64,000 nucleotides of DNA from Clostridium_AD estertheticum_D (lineage in GTDB: Bacteria > Bacillota > Clostridia > Clostridiales > Clostridiaceae). The position numbers and the translations under genes were made by a program. The DNA lies in contig NZ_JAHLDM010000002.1 of the NCBI RefSeq assembly GCF_018861295.1, positions 62,001-126,000 of the forward strand, in the 5' to 3' direction. The notes beneath the pieces are model-generated. The model saw nothing but the letters and a program-made list of their open reading frames with translations. It was not told the origin of the DNA and did not search any database. Positions 8,206 to 16,797 of the stretch are shown here, in pieces (positions within the stretch are counted from its first letter, which is position 1; each line of letters starts with the position of its first letter).

Positions 8206-8802
8206 TTATTCGATTCTTCTGTTTTTATAATAATATTCTTTATCACGTTCATCTATATTCCTTAATACATGACATGGATTTCCTACAGCAATTACATTTT
8301 CAGGAATATCATGAGTAACAACACTTCCAGCACCTATAACTGAATTATCTCCTATAGTGATGCCTGGTAAAATCACTACATTGGAACCTATCCATACATC
8401 GTTACCAATTCTTACAGGAATTGAAAACTGAGTACCTGGCCTGCGAAGATTTGAATCAACGGGATGTCCTGTTGGGGTTATTGTTACATTAGGGGCTATC
8501 ATTACATGTTCGCCTATATAAACATCAATATCATCTATAATTACAAGATTAAAATTAGCATAAAAATAATCACCAATATGCACGTTTGTACCATATGCCA
8601 TATGTACTGGTGGTTCAATCCAAATATTCTCACCCATATCTCCTAATAATTTTCTGAGCAAGTCTTTCATTTTTTTTTCTTCACTTGGGTGTGTATGGTT
8701 ATAATCATATAATAATTCCTTACACTTTTTACGTTCCTCGTTAAGACCCTCTCCTTCATCTATATACAACATACCATTTTTCATTTTATCTCTAATTTTC
8801 AT
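8206..8802 (-). CDS. Maltose/galactoside O-acetyltransferase family (LacA/Maa)
   Basis: The frame opens at 8814, but GGAGG lies within its first codons and fits the ATG at 8802, giving 198 residues. The N-terminal Maa cap (YDYNHTHPSEEKK) is followed by hexapeptide repeats, with the catalytic His in PTGHPVD and the trimer-interface loop RRPGTQFSIPVRIGND. The C-terminal GNPCHVLRNI is typical. It acetylates the 6-OH of hexoses or thiogalactosides using acetyl-CoA. It is a single-gene unit followed by two hairpins. Confidence 0.92.
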   Translation of the reverse strand: MKIRDKMKNGMLYIDEGEGLNEERKKCKELLYDYNHTHPSEEKKMKDLLRKLLGDMGENIWIEPPVHMAYGTNVHIGDYFYANFNLVIIDDIDVYIGEHVMIAPNVTITPTGHPVDSNLRRPGTQFSIPVRIGNDVWIGSNVVILPGITIGDNSVIGAGSVVTHDIPENVIAVGNPCHVLRNIDERDKEYYYKNRRIE

Positions 8803-8936
8803 AATAACCTCCATAACTTATAAAATCCATTTAAATTAATGTTTTATATTTAATCTTTGCTTAGATATTGATTACAATTTCGACCAATAATATACATTTA
8901 TATCATACCATAATTATGGTGTGAGGAGATATTTTA

Positions 8937-9065
8937 ATGGAAGATAAATCATCATTGGTAGCAATCATTCTAATCACATTAATATCAATATGGACAGCAA
9001 ATAAGACTTTGAAACTTAAAAATCCATATCATAATCGATATGGATTTTTAAGTTTCAATATATAA
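8937..9065 (+). CDS. Small hypothetical membrane peptide, 42 residues
   Basis: An ATG at 8937 follows GTGAGGAG at good spacing and opens 42 codons. Residues 5-21 are hydrophobic (SSLVAIILITLISIW), one membrane segment, followed by a basic polar tail. The 3' half of the frame is made by the arms of the hairpin 9009-9058, so the tail may simply be read-through of a terminator. No family recognised. Confidence 0.45.
   Translation: MEDKSSLVAIILITLISIWTANKTLKLKNPYHNRYGFLSFNI
9009..9058. terminator. 21-bp perfect hairpin
   Basis: Arms 9009-9029 and 9038-9058 are fully complementary with an 8-nt loop. It lies 10 bp beyond the stop of the SH3 gene on the minus strand and inside the small plus-strand frame, so it can serve both. 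T tails are short. Confidence 0.65.
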
Positions 9066-9068
9066 TAC

Positions 9069-9680
9069 TTATTTAGTTGTTATTTTCACATATTGATTAC
9101 TTACATATCCTGTTTTACCACTATAGCTTATCTTATAAAAACCACCTACTTTTCCCATAATTTTAACTTTAGTTTTGTTAGCCAATTTTCCTTGTATAGA
9201 AGAAGTAGTTGATGCTCCAGTTCTTATGTTTACAATAGATGTTGTTACACCATCTTGTACTTTAGATACTGTTTGGGACGTTACTACCGCAGCTGGTTTA
9301 GCTGTTATTTTTACATATTGACTACTTACGTATCCTGTTTTACCGCTGTAGCTTACTTTATAAAAACCACCTTTTTTTTCAAGAATTTTAATTTGGGTTT
9401 TGTTAGCTAATTTCCCTTGTATAGAAGATGTAGTTGATGCTCCAGTTCTTATGTTTACAATAGATGTCGTTACACCATATTGTATTTTGGCTACTACTGG
9501 TTGTTTAACTACACTACCTAATACTTGTACATATTTATTTGCACTGCTTGTACTGTTATTATAATTTACATGGTTTATACCTATAGATACTAATGCGATC
9601 CCCATAATAATAGTAGCGACAACCGCCTTTTTCTTTAATGAAGCTTTTTTTAATTGGGTTAAAAGTTTAATGTTTTTCAA
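9069..9680 (-). CDS. Membrane-anchored or secreted protein with two SH3b repeats
   Basis: 203 residues from a TTG start spaced well from GAGGAGG. Residues 17-36 form one hydrophobic segment after a lysine-rich N-terminus (signal peptide or anchor). Two bacterial SH3 domains follow (67-128 and 142-203), each with VNIRTGAS, GKLANKT and YSGKTGYVS motifs, which in this family bind peptidoglycan or cell-surface ligands. The two copies are almost identical, so the duplication is recent. No catalytic domain is attached. Confidence 0.88.
   Translation of the reverse strand: MKNIKLLTQLKKASLKKKAVVATIIMGIALVSIGINHVNYNNSTSSANKYVQVLGSVVKQPVVAKIQYGVTTSIVNIRTGASTTSSIQGKLANKTQIKILEKKGGFYKVSYSGKTGYVSSQYVKITAKPAAVVTSQTVSKVQDGVTTSIVNIRTGASTTSSIQGKLANKTKVKIMGKVGGFYKISYSGKTGYVSNQYVKITTK
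9072..9482 (-). repeat. Near-identical 186-bp tandem duplication inside the SH3 gene
   Basis: Copy one is 9297-9482 and copy two is 9072-9257, separated by a 39-bp linker. At protein level the 62-residue copies differ at about ten positions, and the first 28 or so residues differ at only one. Likely gene-conversion or recombination substrate. Confidence 0.9.
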
Positions 9681-9860
9681 TTTAATTCCTCCTCAAAGTA
9701 TATAGTTTATTTTTTATAATATACCATAATTTTACATCCATATAAAGACTTTTATTAAAATTAATAAAATGGAAACATTTATATATATTATCAATTCATT
9801 TAAAATTAGAGCTAATTCCAAACTTTAATTATAATTATTCTTATTAATTGCAATTATAAT

Positions 9861-9890
9861 TTGCCGTGCACCCTAAATAATTGCTATAAT
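9861..9890 (+). promoter_or_regulatory. Possible promoter of the AI-2E family gene
   Basis: TTGCCG (9861-9866), an 18-bp spacer and TATAAT (9885-9890) lie 100 bp before the ATG at 9990. The rest of the 309-bp region 9681-9989 is very AT-rich and shows nothing else I can name. Confidence 0.4.
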
Positions 9891-9989
9891 AAACAAATAA
9901 GATAATAACTTATTATAATAACAACATATGGTAAAATATTTAAATACATATGACAAATTCTAATAAAACAAGATGAAGGAGTATTTTAA

Positions 9990-11030
9990 ATGCAAACAAT
10001 AATAGAATTATTTCACAAAGAATCGGTAATAAAAGTATTATTAATAGCAGCTTTAGTATTATTCGCTTTCTTAATCAGATCTATTTTAAATTTGGTTTTA
10101 TTAACTTTTATGATTTCTTATTTAGCAAATAGTCTACAAAGTTTATTAACTGAGCAAATCAACAAGGTTATAAAGGTAAACCCAGCTATTATTACTATAA
10201 TTATATACATGTTTATGACAATAACTGTAGTGCTGCTAGCATTGAAATATATACCACTTGCCATTTCTCAAAGTTTACATATTTTACGTAGAATGGAATA
10301 CAATAATTTCGTGATAGATACAAAAGGAAATATGAAGTATTTCGCACCTATATTTCATCAAATCAACATAGCAAGTTATGCTAAAACGGGGATTCAAAGT
10401 ATTATGATTTTTATAACTGATTTTGGTAAATGTGGCTTGAATTTTTTTATGGCACTTCTATTAAGTTTGGTATTTGTATTAGAGAAAGCTAGTGTATTAA
10501 AATTTCTATATAAGTTTAAACATAGTAGAGTATCTTCAGCATACAATTATTTAAGTTGTTTTGGTAATAATTTTTTAAATTCTTTTGGTAAAGTAATACG
10601 AGCTCAAATAATGATAGCTATTGCAAATACAATATTATCAATTATAGGACTTACTATAATGGGCTTTCCAGCATTGTTCGCCCTTGCATTTATGATATTT
10701 ATTTTAAGTCTTGTACCTGTAGTCGGAGTGTTTTTTTCTTTAATCCCCTTATGTCTAATTGCCTTTAAAATAGGAGGGTTAATTAAAGTAGTCTTTGTAC
10801 TTATTATGATCTTGGTAATTCATACTATTGAAAGTTATGTTTTAAACCCAATGTTTATGTCTGATACAACCCATCTCCCAATATTTTTTACTTTTACAAC
10901 ATTAATAATATCAGAACAGTTTATGGGAACTTGGGGTCTGTTACTTGGCATCCCAATTGTTATATTCGTATTAGATTTAATTGGAGTGGATTTAAATGAA
11001 AAAAACGACTCCAAGATAAAAAAAATTTAA
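9990..11030 (+). CDS. AI-2E family transporter (YdbI/PerM-like)
   Basis: 346 residues with about seven membrane segments: two near the N-terminus, one near 60-80, one near 150-168, then a tight group from 205 to 335. The region FALAFMIFILSLVPVVGVFFSLIPL is the conserved core of the UPF0118/AI-2E family. Members export small molecules or act as Na+/H+ antiporters; E. coli TqsA affects AI-2. The substrate here is unknown. GAAGGAG precedes the ATG. Confidence 0.85.
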   Translation: MQTIIELFHKESVIKVLLIAALVLFAFLIRSILNLVLLTFMISYLANSLQSLLTEQINKVIKVNPAIITIIIYMFMTITVVLLALKYIPLAISQSLHILRRMEYNNFVIDTKGNMKYFAPIFHQINIASYAKTGIQSIMIFITDFGKCGLNFFMALLLSLVFVLEKASVLKFLYKFKHSRVSSAYNYLSCFGNNFLNSFGKVIRAQIMIAIANTILSIIGLTIMGFPALFALAFMIFILSLVPVVGVFFSLIPLCLIAFKIGGLIKVVFVLIMILVIHTIESYVLNPMFMSDTTHLPIFFTFTTLIISEQFMGTWGLLLGIPIVIFVLDLIGVDLNEKNDSKIKKI

Positions 11031-11129
11031 AGAGAAATTTATATCATAATAAACGCTTACCCCACAATAGTAAGTATCTAGATAAAAATATTAACACCCG
11101 TTATAATTAAACATGAAGGAGTCCAACAC

Positions 11130-11276
11130 CTACATCATAAAAACTCCTTCAATTCCATTTTCAACATCTGCCTCAATTGATATAACCTCATTGTATATGT
11201 CAAAATGGTTAGCTCCTATTATCGTATAATATAAACAATTTTCATTTAACCTTTTTATACGATCGCAATGTATTTT
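11130..11276 (-). pseudogene. Possible C-terminal remnant of a decayed gene
   Basis: An open stretch of 48 sense codons without a plausible start lies between the XRE gene and the AI-2E gene. It reads like real protein (IIGANHFDIYNEVIS, then EADVENGIEGVF) and ends with TAG at 11130. The last codons fall in an 8-bp inverted repeat (11115-11122 with 11143-11150). I do not recognise the family. It may be chance. Confidence 0.35.
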
Positions 11277-11293
11277 TTAAGAATATTCTACCA

Positions 11294-11497
11294 TTAGATA
11301 CTTTCATCTTCCCAAAATAAATCATTTAAGGTTTTATTTAAGGTTGTACATATAGCAATACATAACTTAATAGATGGATTATATTTTCCAGATTCAATAA
11401 GCCCAATTGTTTGTCTTGTAACACTTACATTATCCGCCAATTGTTCTTGAGATAAGTCACATTCAATTCTAGCTATTTTCATTTTTTTATTCTTCAT
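11294..11497 (-). CDS. XRE/Cro-CI helix-turn-helix regulator (YozG-like)
   Basis: 67 residues, almost all one HTH_3 domain: IARIECDLSQEQLADNVSVTR, then QTIGLIESGKYNPSIKL as recognition helix and turn. This short form usually pairs with a small membrane protein gene, and it does so here: the DUF6773-like gene lies 17 bp upstream in the same transcript. AGGAGG precedes the ATG. Probably autoregulatory. Confidence 0.92.
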   Translation of the reverse strand: MKNKKMKIARIECDLSQEQLADNVSVTRQTIGLIESGKYNPSIKLCIAICTTLNKTLNDLFWEDESI

Positions 11498-11514
11498 ATT
11501 TTCCTCCTAGCATA

Positions 11515-12207
11515 TTACATGTCATTTTTATTTTCTTGTTCCATTTCCGTCAACTCATTGTTTGAATGTCGCTCCGATTTATTTCTAATACTCTTCATGA
11601 TGAAATAAAATGGTATACCCCAAGCAATTGCCATTATAATAACCAAAATCAACCCAATTGGATGAAAATTATTATTTTTAAATAGTACTTTCCATTCCAT
11701 AACAACACCATAGAAAATGCTTCCAATTGCTACTCTCACTTTAAATGATTTTACTCCAGCTACCTCTGCTTTTTTGCTACCCCAAACAAATAAGCCATTT
11801 TTTACTATCTTAAAAGTATATATACAAGCAGGTATAATCCAAACTAGAACATAAGTAGACGATAAAATCAATTTATCAAATGCGAACATCAAAATAAATT
11901 CACCAAAAACATAGGTAATAAAACAAATATAAAAACTATGCATTATATAACGATTTTGAATCTCATGGATACACTTATCAGAATGTTTAAATAATGGTAT
12001 TCCAGTAACATAGGTTCTAATAAACAAATAACCAATAGAACCTAGTATTGCAATTATTTCTAAAATGTAGTCTGTAATATTTTGTGTTAATAACAAATAT
12101 TTAAAAACAACTTGTATTATTGTTAAAATAATAATTAACGGATACAAGTGTGCACAAATTTCATTGGATTTCTTTACTATCCGTTCGTCTTTTGGTTTAG
12201 ATTTCAT
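11515..12207 (-). CDS. Multi-pass membrane protein, DUF6773-like
   Basis: The frame opens at 12252, but GAGGGG and the promoter 12244-12272 support the ATG at 12207, giving 230 residues. Six hydrophobic segments are visible, with a cytoplasmic charged C-terminus (ELTEMEQENKNDM). My family call is from recall of membrane proteins encoded with YozG-type regulators and is tentative. Function unknown. Confidence 0.65.
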   Translation of the reverse strand: MKSKPKDERIVKKSNEICAHLYPLIIILTIIQVVFKYLLLTQNITDYILEIIAILGSIGYLFIRTYVTGIPLFKHSDKCIHEIQNRYIMHSFYICFITYVFGEFILMFAFDKLILSSTYVLVWIIPACIYTFKIVKNGLFVWGSKKAEVAGVKSFKVRVAIGSIFYGVVMEWKVLFKNNNFHPIGLILVIIMAIAWGIPFYFIMKSIRNKSERHSNNELTEMEQENKNDM

Positions 12208-12243
12208 AATAAAAACCCCTCTTTTCATTTTCAAATTACTAAC

Positions 12244-12272
12244 ATCATACAATATATATTTCTATTTGTAAA
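12244..12272 (-). promoter_or_regulatory. Sigma-A promoter of the membrane protein/XRE operon
   Basis: On the minus strand TTTACA (12267-12272), a 17-bp spacer and TATGAT (12244-12249). The predicted transcript would begin near 12237, after the upstream in-frame codon at 12252, which supports the start at 12207. Confidence 0.7.
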
Positions 12273-12600
12273 GTATATATTGCATTCTTATTCATATATG
12301 TTCCATATCTATACCCAGTGACGCAGAACTATTCAATTTTTGAATGATTTTTTAAAGTATTCTTATTCATTAAGCAATCAAATAATTAGAACTTTTACTA
12401 TAGTGAGCAACATCCGAATATTCTTTAAACCTAAAACTTATATCCAAATTTTTAAGTATTTATATAAAATTTACAGTATAATTAAATAAATACATTACAC
12501 CATACTTGTAACTTCTGTTTTGTATTTTTTAATATATACTAAAAATATAATTAGACCATTTTGCATTTTTAGTTTGATCCATATGCAAGTGGCCATATGA
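12273..12600. other. Intergenic region between divergent units
   Basis: About 330 bp of AT-rich sequence between the XRE operon promoter and the beta-lactamase-fold gene. I see no convincing reading frame or strong hairpin here. Confidence 0.5.
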
Positions 12601-12621
12601 ATAATTTGGGAGGAAATAATA

Positions 12622-13782
12622 ATGACAAAAAAAAATATAATAAAGATAACCTCTTTATTATTTACATTCATAATAATAACAACAGGCTGTGGTAAAAGTA
12701 CAACCTCCACACTTAATATTCCAAAAACAAATAATAGTGCTAAAACAGATAATAGTCCAAAAATAGATAATAGCGTGAAAATAGATGATAGTGAAATTGG
12801 ATCTAAGATATCTAAATATATAGATTCTTATTCTCCAAATGATAAATTTAGTGGTAGCATTCTCGTTGCTAAAGATAATAAGGTATTAGCAGATAAAGGA
12901 TATGGAATGGCCGACTATAATAAAAAAATTGTTAATAACCCTAAAACAGCTTTCGAAATTGCATCCTTAACAAAACAATTTACTGCTACAGCAATTTTAA
13001 TGTTACAAGAAAAGAAACTTTTAAATGTCCAAGACACAGTTGACAAATATATTCCAGATTATCCGGATGGCGATAAAATAAAAATTTATAATCTACTCAC
13101 TCACACCTCAGGAATTCCTGATTATAATCAATCTTCTATATCCTCAATAAACGGTAAGCATACCTATACTCTAAAGGAAAGTGTTAAGCTATTTAAAAAT
13201 AAGCCACGTCATTTTAAATCTGGAACAAAGTACGAGTACAGTAGTTCAAATTATATATTACTTGGATATATAATAGAAAAGGTGTCTGGCATTAACTATG
13301 AGGAGTATATAGACAAAAATATATTTAAACCTTTAAAATTAATTGATACCGGATTTTTAACTTATAAAGCTATAATAAAAGGCAAAGCAAATGGATATTA
13401 TCGTCCTGAAAAAACAGATAAATATAAATCGTCATTTGATAAAGAAGGATCCATATTACCCCCCGCTGGAGGTATTTATTCAACAGTTGATGATTTATAT
13501 ACCTGGTATAATGCGCTACTTGATGGAAAATTAATTAATAAAAAATCATTAAATGGAATGATTACACCACATCTACATAGTTATGGATATGGATTAATTA
13601 TAACCAAAAAGGCTAATGGGAATATAATGATTTGGGATAATGGAAGTACACTAGGCTATACATCATATTTAGGAAAAGATATTAACAAAAGGTATGTAAT
13701 TATTATACTAAGCAATAAATATGCGTATAATGTTATGCCTATAGTTTCAGGATTATCCAATATATTAGAAATGAAAAAATAA
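12622..13782 (+). CDS. Serine beta-lactamase-fold lipoprotein (DD-peptidase/esterase-like)
   Basis: 386 residues. A signal peptide ends in the lipobox TTGC (C23), so it is probably anchored outside the membrane. Residues 33-60 are a polar spacer with imperfect repeats (KTDNSPKIDNSVKIDDS). The beta-lactamase/AmpH domain follows: SLTK at 115-118 (catalytic Ser and Lys) and YSSSNY at 206-211 in place of the usual YxN. The third motif, normally HxG, reads WDNG at 338-341, so the oxyanion strand is atypical. Family members are DD-peptidases, esterases or penicillin-interacting proteins; the activity is not predictable. GGGAGG precedes the ATG. Confidence 0.87.
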   Translation: MTKKNIIKITSLLFTFIIITTGCGKSTTSTLNIPKTNNSAKTDNSPKIDNSVKIDDSEIGSKISKYIDSYSPNDKFSGSILVAKDNKVLADKGYGMADYNKKIVNNPKTAFEIASLTKQFTATAILMLQEKKLLNVQDTVDKYIPDYPDGDKIKIYNLLTHTSGIPDYNQSSISSINGKHTYTLKESVKLFKNKPRHFKSGTKYEYSSSNYILLGYIIEKVSGINYEEYIDKNIFKPLKLIDTGFLTYKAIIKGKANGYYRPEKTDKYKSSFDKEGSILPPAGGIYSTVDDLYTWYNALLDGKLINKKSLNGMITPHLHSYGYGLIITKKANGNIMIWDNGSTLGYTSYLGKDINKRYVIIILSNKYAYNVMPIVSGLSNILEMKK

Positions 13783-13936
13783 TTTATTTTATGCAAAGTT
13801 TTGGTATTTAATGGTGGTAAAATTGCAGAAGAAGGTAATAATGGAACAGAAAGCAGCTATTTAAGTAAAACAATCTTCATAATCTCAAACAGCAGCTCTG
13901 CTTCATTGTACTTATGTATATAAATTAAATTTCTTC

Positions 13937-14917
13937 TTACCATTCAATAATAATTCCGCCATGAGTAAGTCCCCCGCCAAATCCGTAAAGTAGTATCTTA
14001 TCACCTGTTGCTATTTTGCCTTCTTTTAACGCTAGCCAAATAGCTAGAGGAATAGATGCACTTGAAGTATTTCCGAATTCTGTTACGCTAACTAAAGTTT
14101 TCTCAATAGGATACTCAAGACGTTTGCATATTCCTTCAATCAAACGCAAATTTGCACTGTGAGGTACAAACCACTTAATATCTGAAAGTGATAGCTGAGA
14201 GGTTTCTAAAAGTGTTTTAATACCATCTACTACATTTTTCATAACGTATCTATATACTTCACCACCATTTTGAACAATACGATGTTCCTTTATAACAGAT
14301 GATTCCCCAATGTTTTTTGAATGATTGCTACAATAAATACTATCAGCCCCACTACCATTTGTTTCGAAATTTGTAGCAATGAAGGCGCCTTTTCCATCAG
14401 TTTTTTCTAATAAAAATGCTGATGCCCCGTCACCAAAAAGTATACATGTGTTTCTATCTGTATAATCAATAAGTTTAGATATTGCCTCAGTTGCTACAAC
14501 TAGAATTTTTTTATTTTGACCAATTGTAATAAATGCATTTGCTACCGATAATGCGTAGACATATCCTGTGCAAGCTACATTTATATCCATAACGCCTGTT
14601 TTTCTGATGCCAAAATGACCCTGAATTAATGAGGCTACATTTGGGACAATGTGGTCGGGGCTAGTTGTTGAAACCACTATCATATCTACATCAGATAAGT
14701 CAGCCCCGTAAACTTCAATTAAATTTTCAACAGCCTTGATAGCTAAATCACTTGCATTTTCAGTTTCACTACTAATGTGTCTTTTTATTATACCTGTGCG
14801 TCTAATAATCCATTCATCGCTTGTATCTACCAACTTCTGCAAATCATAATTGGTAAGAATATCTTTTGGAACATACCCTCCGACTCCAGTTATTTTTGTT
14901 TCTGATTTAATTATCAC
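13937..14917 (-). CDS. fabH: 3-oxoacyl-ACP synthase III (FabH family), stand-alone copy
   Basis: 326 residues from a GTG start after AGGAGG. The KASIII triad is complete: C116 in VACTGYV, H253 in VPHSANLR and N283 in GNTSSAS. The C-terminal GFGGGLTHGG is typical. The enzyme condenses an acyl-CoA primer with malonyl-ACP to start fatty-acid synthesis. It is not beside fabK, fabD or acpP, so it may be a paralogue with a different primer preference or role. Family is certain, role is inferred. Confidence 0.93.
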   Translation of the reverse strand: MIIKSETKITGVGGYVPKDILTNYDLQKLVDTSDEWIIRRTGIIKRHISSETENASDLAIKAVENLIEVYGADLSDVDMIVVSTTSPDHIVPNVASLIQGHFGIRKTGVMDINVACTGYVYALSVANAFITIGQNKKILVVATEAISKLIDYTDRNTCILFGDGASAFLLEKTDGKGAFIATNFETNGSGADSIYCSNHSKNIGESSVIKEHRIVQNGGEVYRYVMKNVVDGIKTLLETSQLSLSDIKWFVPHSANLRLIEGICKRLEYPIEKTLVSVTEFGNTSSASIPLAIWLALKEGKIATGDKILLYGFGGGLTHGGIIIEW

Positions 14918-15082
14918 ACCGTTACCTCCTGTTAATTAAAATAGTATCCATCACTGATAAAATAACCGATTTTTATGTATTGCTACAATATTTTTTAAAA
15001 TCAATCAATTCACAAAGTATACCTAAGCAGTAAATATAAGTATAACTACAAATAACATTATACCATAATAAGTTATTGAAAT

Positions 15083-15129
15083 AAGATAGGGCACATATTG
15101 GAATTAATTTCCATAATGTGCCCTATCTT
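15083..15129. terminator. Terminator after the secreted repeat protein
   Basis: Two 21-nt arms (15083-15103 with 15109-15129) pair with two mismatches. T-rich sequence follows on both strands. It lies about 80 bp beyond the stop of the gene at 15211-16506. Confidence 0.8.
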
Positions 15130-15210
15130 TTCATATTTTATATCCAAACTGGTTTTAAATTCATCTACTAAATAATACAGCATCTTCAATAATTGTTTAG
15201 TTATATTGTA

Positions 15211-16506
15211 TTATTTTAAATTCAATGTAGCACTTGTTGAAGTCCCAGTAATTGAATCACTACCGGTTATTACTGCTGATTTAAGAGTACTAAAATTAGT
15301 ACCTTTGTTGGCTGTCATTGTAATTATACCACCCTTGGATACAATTGTACCAGCTTCACTTTTGAAGGTTACACTATCACTAAGAGGTGAATCTGTAATG
15401 TCAAATCCATATTGATTAAATACCTTATATGTTGTATAACCAATTCCTATTGAAGGAGCAATTTCCATTTTATCTGAAGTTATAGTAATCTTACTTACCT
15501 TGGGACTTTCAGCTGCAGCCTCAGATGTAAACAACACTGAGTCTGCCTTTACGCCAGTTAATTTATCTTTTAGTAAAATATTAATTGTTTTATTAACATC
15601 AGCAGCAGAATTATACGTTATTGTACCAATTGATGTTTTTGGATCTAAGATTACTGTTGAGCTTACAGATGCAATCGCTTCTATTTGACTAGCTGGAATT
15701 TTTTTAGTAATATCATACCCGTATATATTTTTAACTTTATATTGGAATGTAGTTGTGTTTGGTCCAGTCTTTGTTAAGTTAGCATTATTTTGAATTTTAT
15801 AATGAATTGTCATTACGTCAGGTGCTACAATGCTAATATCTGATATACCTAAAACATCTTCCGCTTTAGCATCACCTAAAGATAAGGTTGATTTTGCATA
15901 TGCTCCATTAGATGCTAATAAGTCTATTGTAACAAATTGGTCAGTATCAGAGAAGTCATATGTTATTGTACCGGTTCCTGTTAGTGGATCTAAAATTATT
16001 GAACCACATGTGGAATTTATCCAGAAATTTTTCATCATCATCTCATAAGCTGGGACTGTCCCAGTAATATCCTTACCAGCTTTGTCTAATATTTTATACT
16101 TAAATGTAGCTTTATTTGCTGCTGTTCTTGTTAATTTAGTTGAGATCAAATCAATTTTACCTACTGATGAAGTTAATGTATCTCCAATTACTTGACCATT
16201 ATTATATTTAATAGTTGAAATATCTACATACTCTTTATTCACTTGTGTCCCATCACTATTTTTTATCCAACCGCTATCGTCTGTTTTTATAAAAATATCA
16301 CCTTTGTTTTTAGCTACTAAGTCACTAATTTGATTTGCATTTGCTGGATTATTTACAAAATCTAGCGTATACATACTATCTCCTATTACCACAGAGAAAT
16401 TTAGAACATCGGTAAAGCTACCTAATCCCATTGCCATTACTGGTTTTGACAGCGTAACTATCAATAACACAAACCCCATTATCATAATTTTTTTAAAATT
16501 TTTCAT
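15211..16506 (-). CDS. Secreted protein with three related beta-rich repeats
   Basis: 431 residues with a signal peptide (about 1-26, ending PVMAMG). Three repeats of 75-100 residues follow, each with a core like YKxxxxxGxDIT, then a VSFKS- or IILDP-like strand and a GTITY or GIITMT strand: ATFKYKILDKAGKDITGTVP, then TTFQYKVKNIYGYDITKKIP, then YTTYKVFNQYGFDITDSP. This is the look of an immunoglobulin-like or S-layer-type surface protein. No catalytic motif or sortase signal is visible. Function unknown. AGGAGG precedes the ATG; monocistronic with its own terminator. Confidence 0.7.
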   Translation of the reverse strand: MKNFKKIMIMGFVLLIVTLSKPVMAMGLGSFTDVLNFSVVIGDSMYTLDFVNNPANANQISDLVAKNKGDIFIKTDDSGWIKNSDGTQVNKEYVDISTIKYNNGQVIGDTLTSSVGKIDLISTKLTRTAANKATFKYKILDKAGKDITGTVPAYEMMMKNFWINSTCGSIILDPLTGTGTITYDFSDTDQFVTIDLLASNGAYAKSTLSLGDAKAEDVLGISDISIVAPDVMTIHYKIQNNANLTKTGPNTTTFQYKVKNIYGYDITKKIPASQIEAIASVSSTVILDPKTSIGTITYNSAADVNKTINILLKDKLTGVKADSVLFTSEAAAESPKVSKITITSDKMEIAPSIGIGYTTYKVFNQYGFDITDSPLSDSVTFKSEAGTIVSKGGIITMTANKGTNFSTLKSAVITGSDSITGTSTSATLNLK

Positions 16507-16665
16507 TAATAAAACCCTCCTGTTTTATATATATCTTTATGCCTTCGAATAAAGACGCAATGAAAGCTATAAAAATATAAATTTAACAACAGCTTAGCAC
16601 CCCGTTATTGTTAATAATTACATGGTAACACATTTTATGTTAAAATAATTCATTTCTGAATATTT

Positions 16666-16797
16666 TCACTTAATACTTTTTCCAAATTCAAAAACTTCAT
16701 GTAATTTCTCTGCATAATTCATAGGACCATTTTTTTCCTTTCCAGTGATAATGATAATTCTTTTATCTTCCCATTTTAAATAGCTAGTTAAATTCAG
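16666..16797 (-). pseudogene. Out-of-frame continuation of the upstream gene (probable frameshifted C-terminus)
   Basis: Just where the gene at 16784-17434 stops, the +1 frame continues without an initiator for 43 codons (SYLKWEDKRIIIITGKEKNG, then MNYAEKLHEVFEFGKSIK) to TGA at 16666. The composition is protein-like. One extra base near 16787-16800 in the upstream gene would explain it. Confidence 0.5.

Noticed and set aside
13937..14917. Part of a polyketide or fatty-acid cluster
   Set aside because: No acyl carrier protein, ketoreductase or other Fab gene is adjacent.
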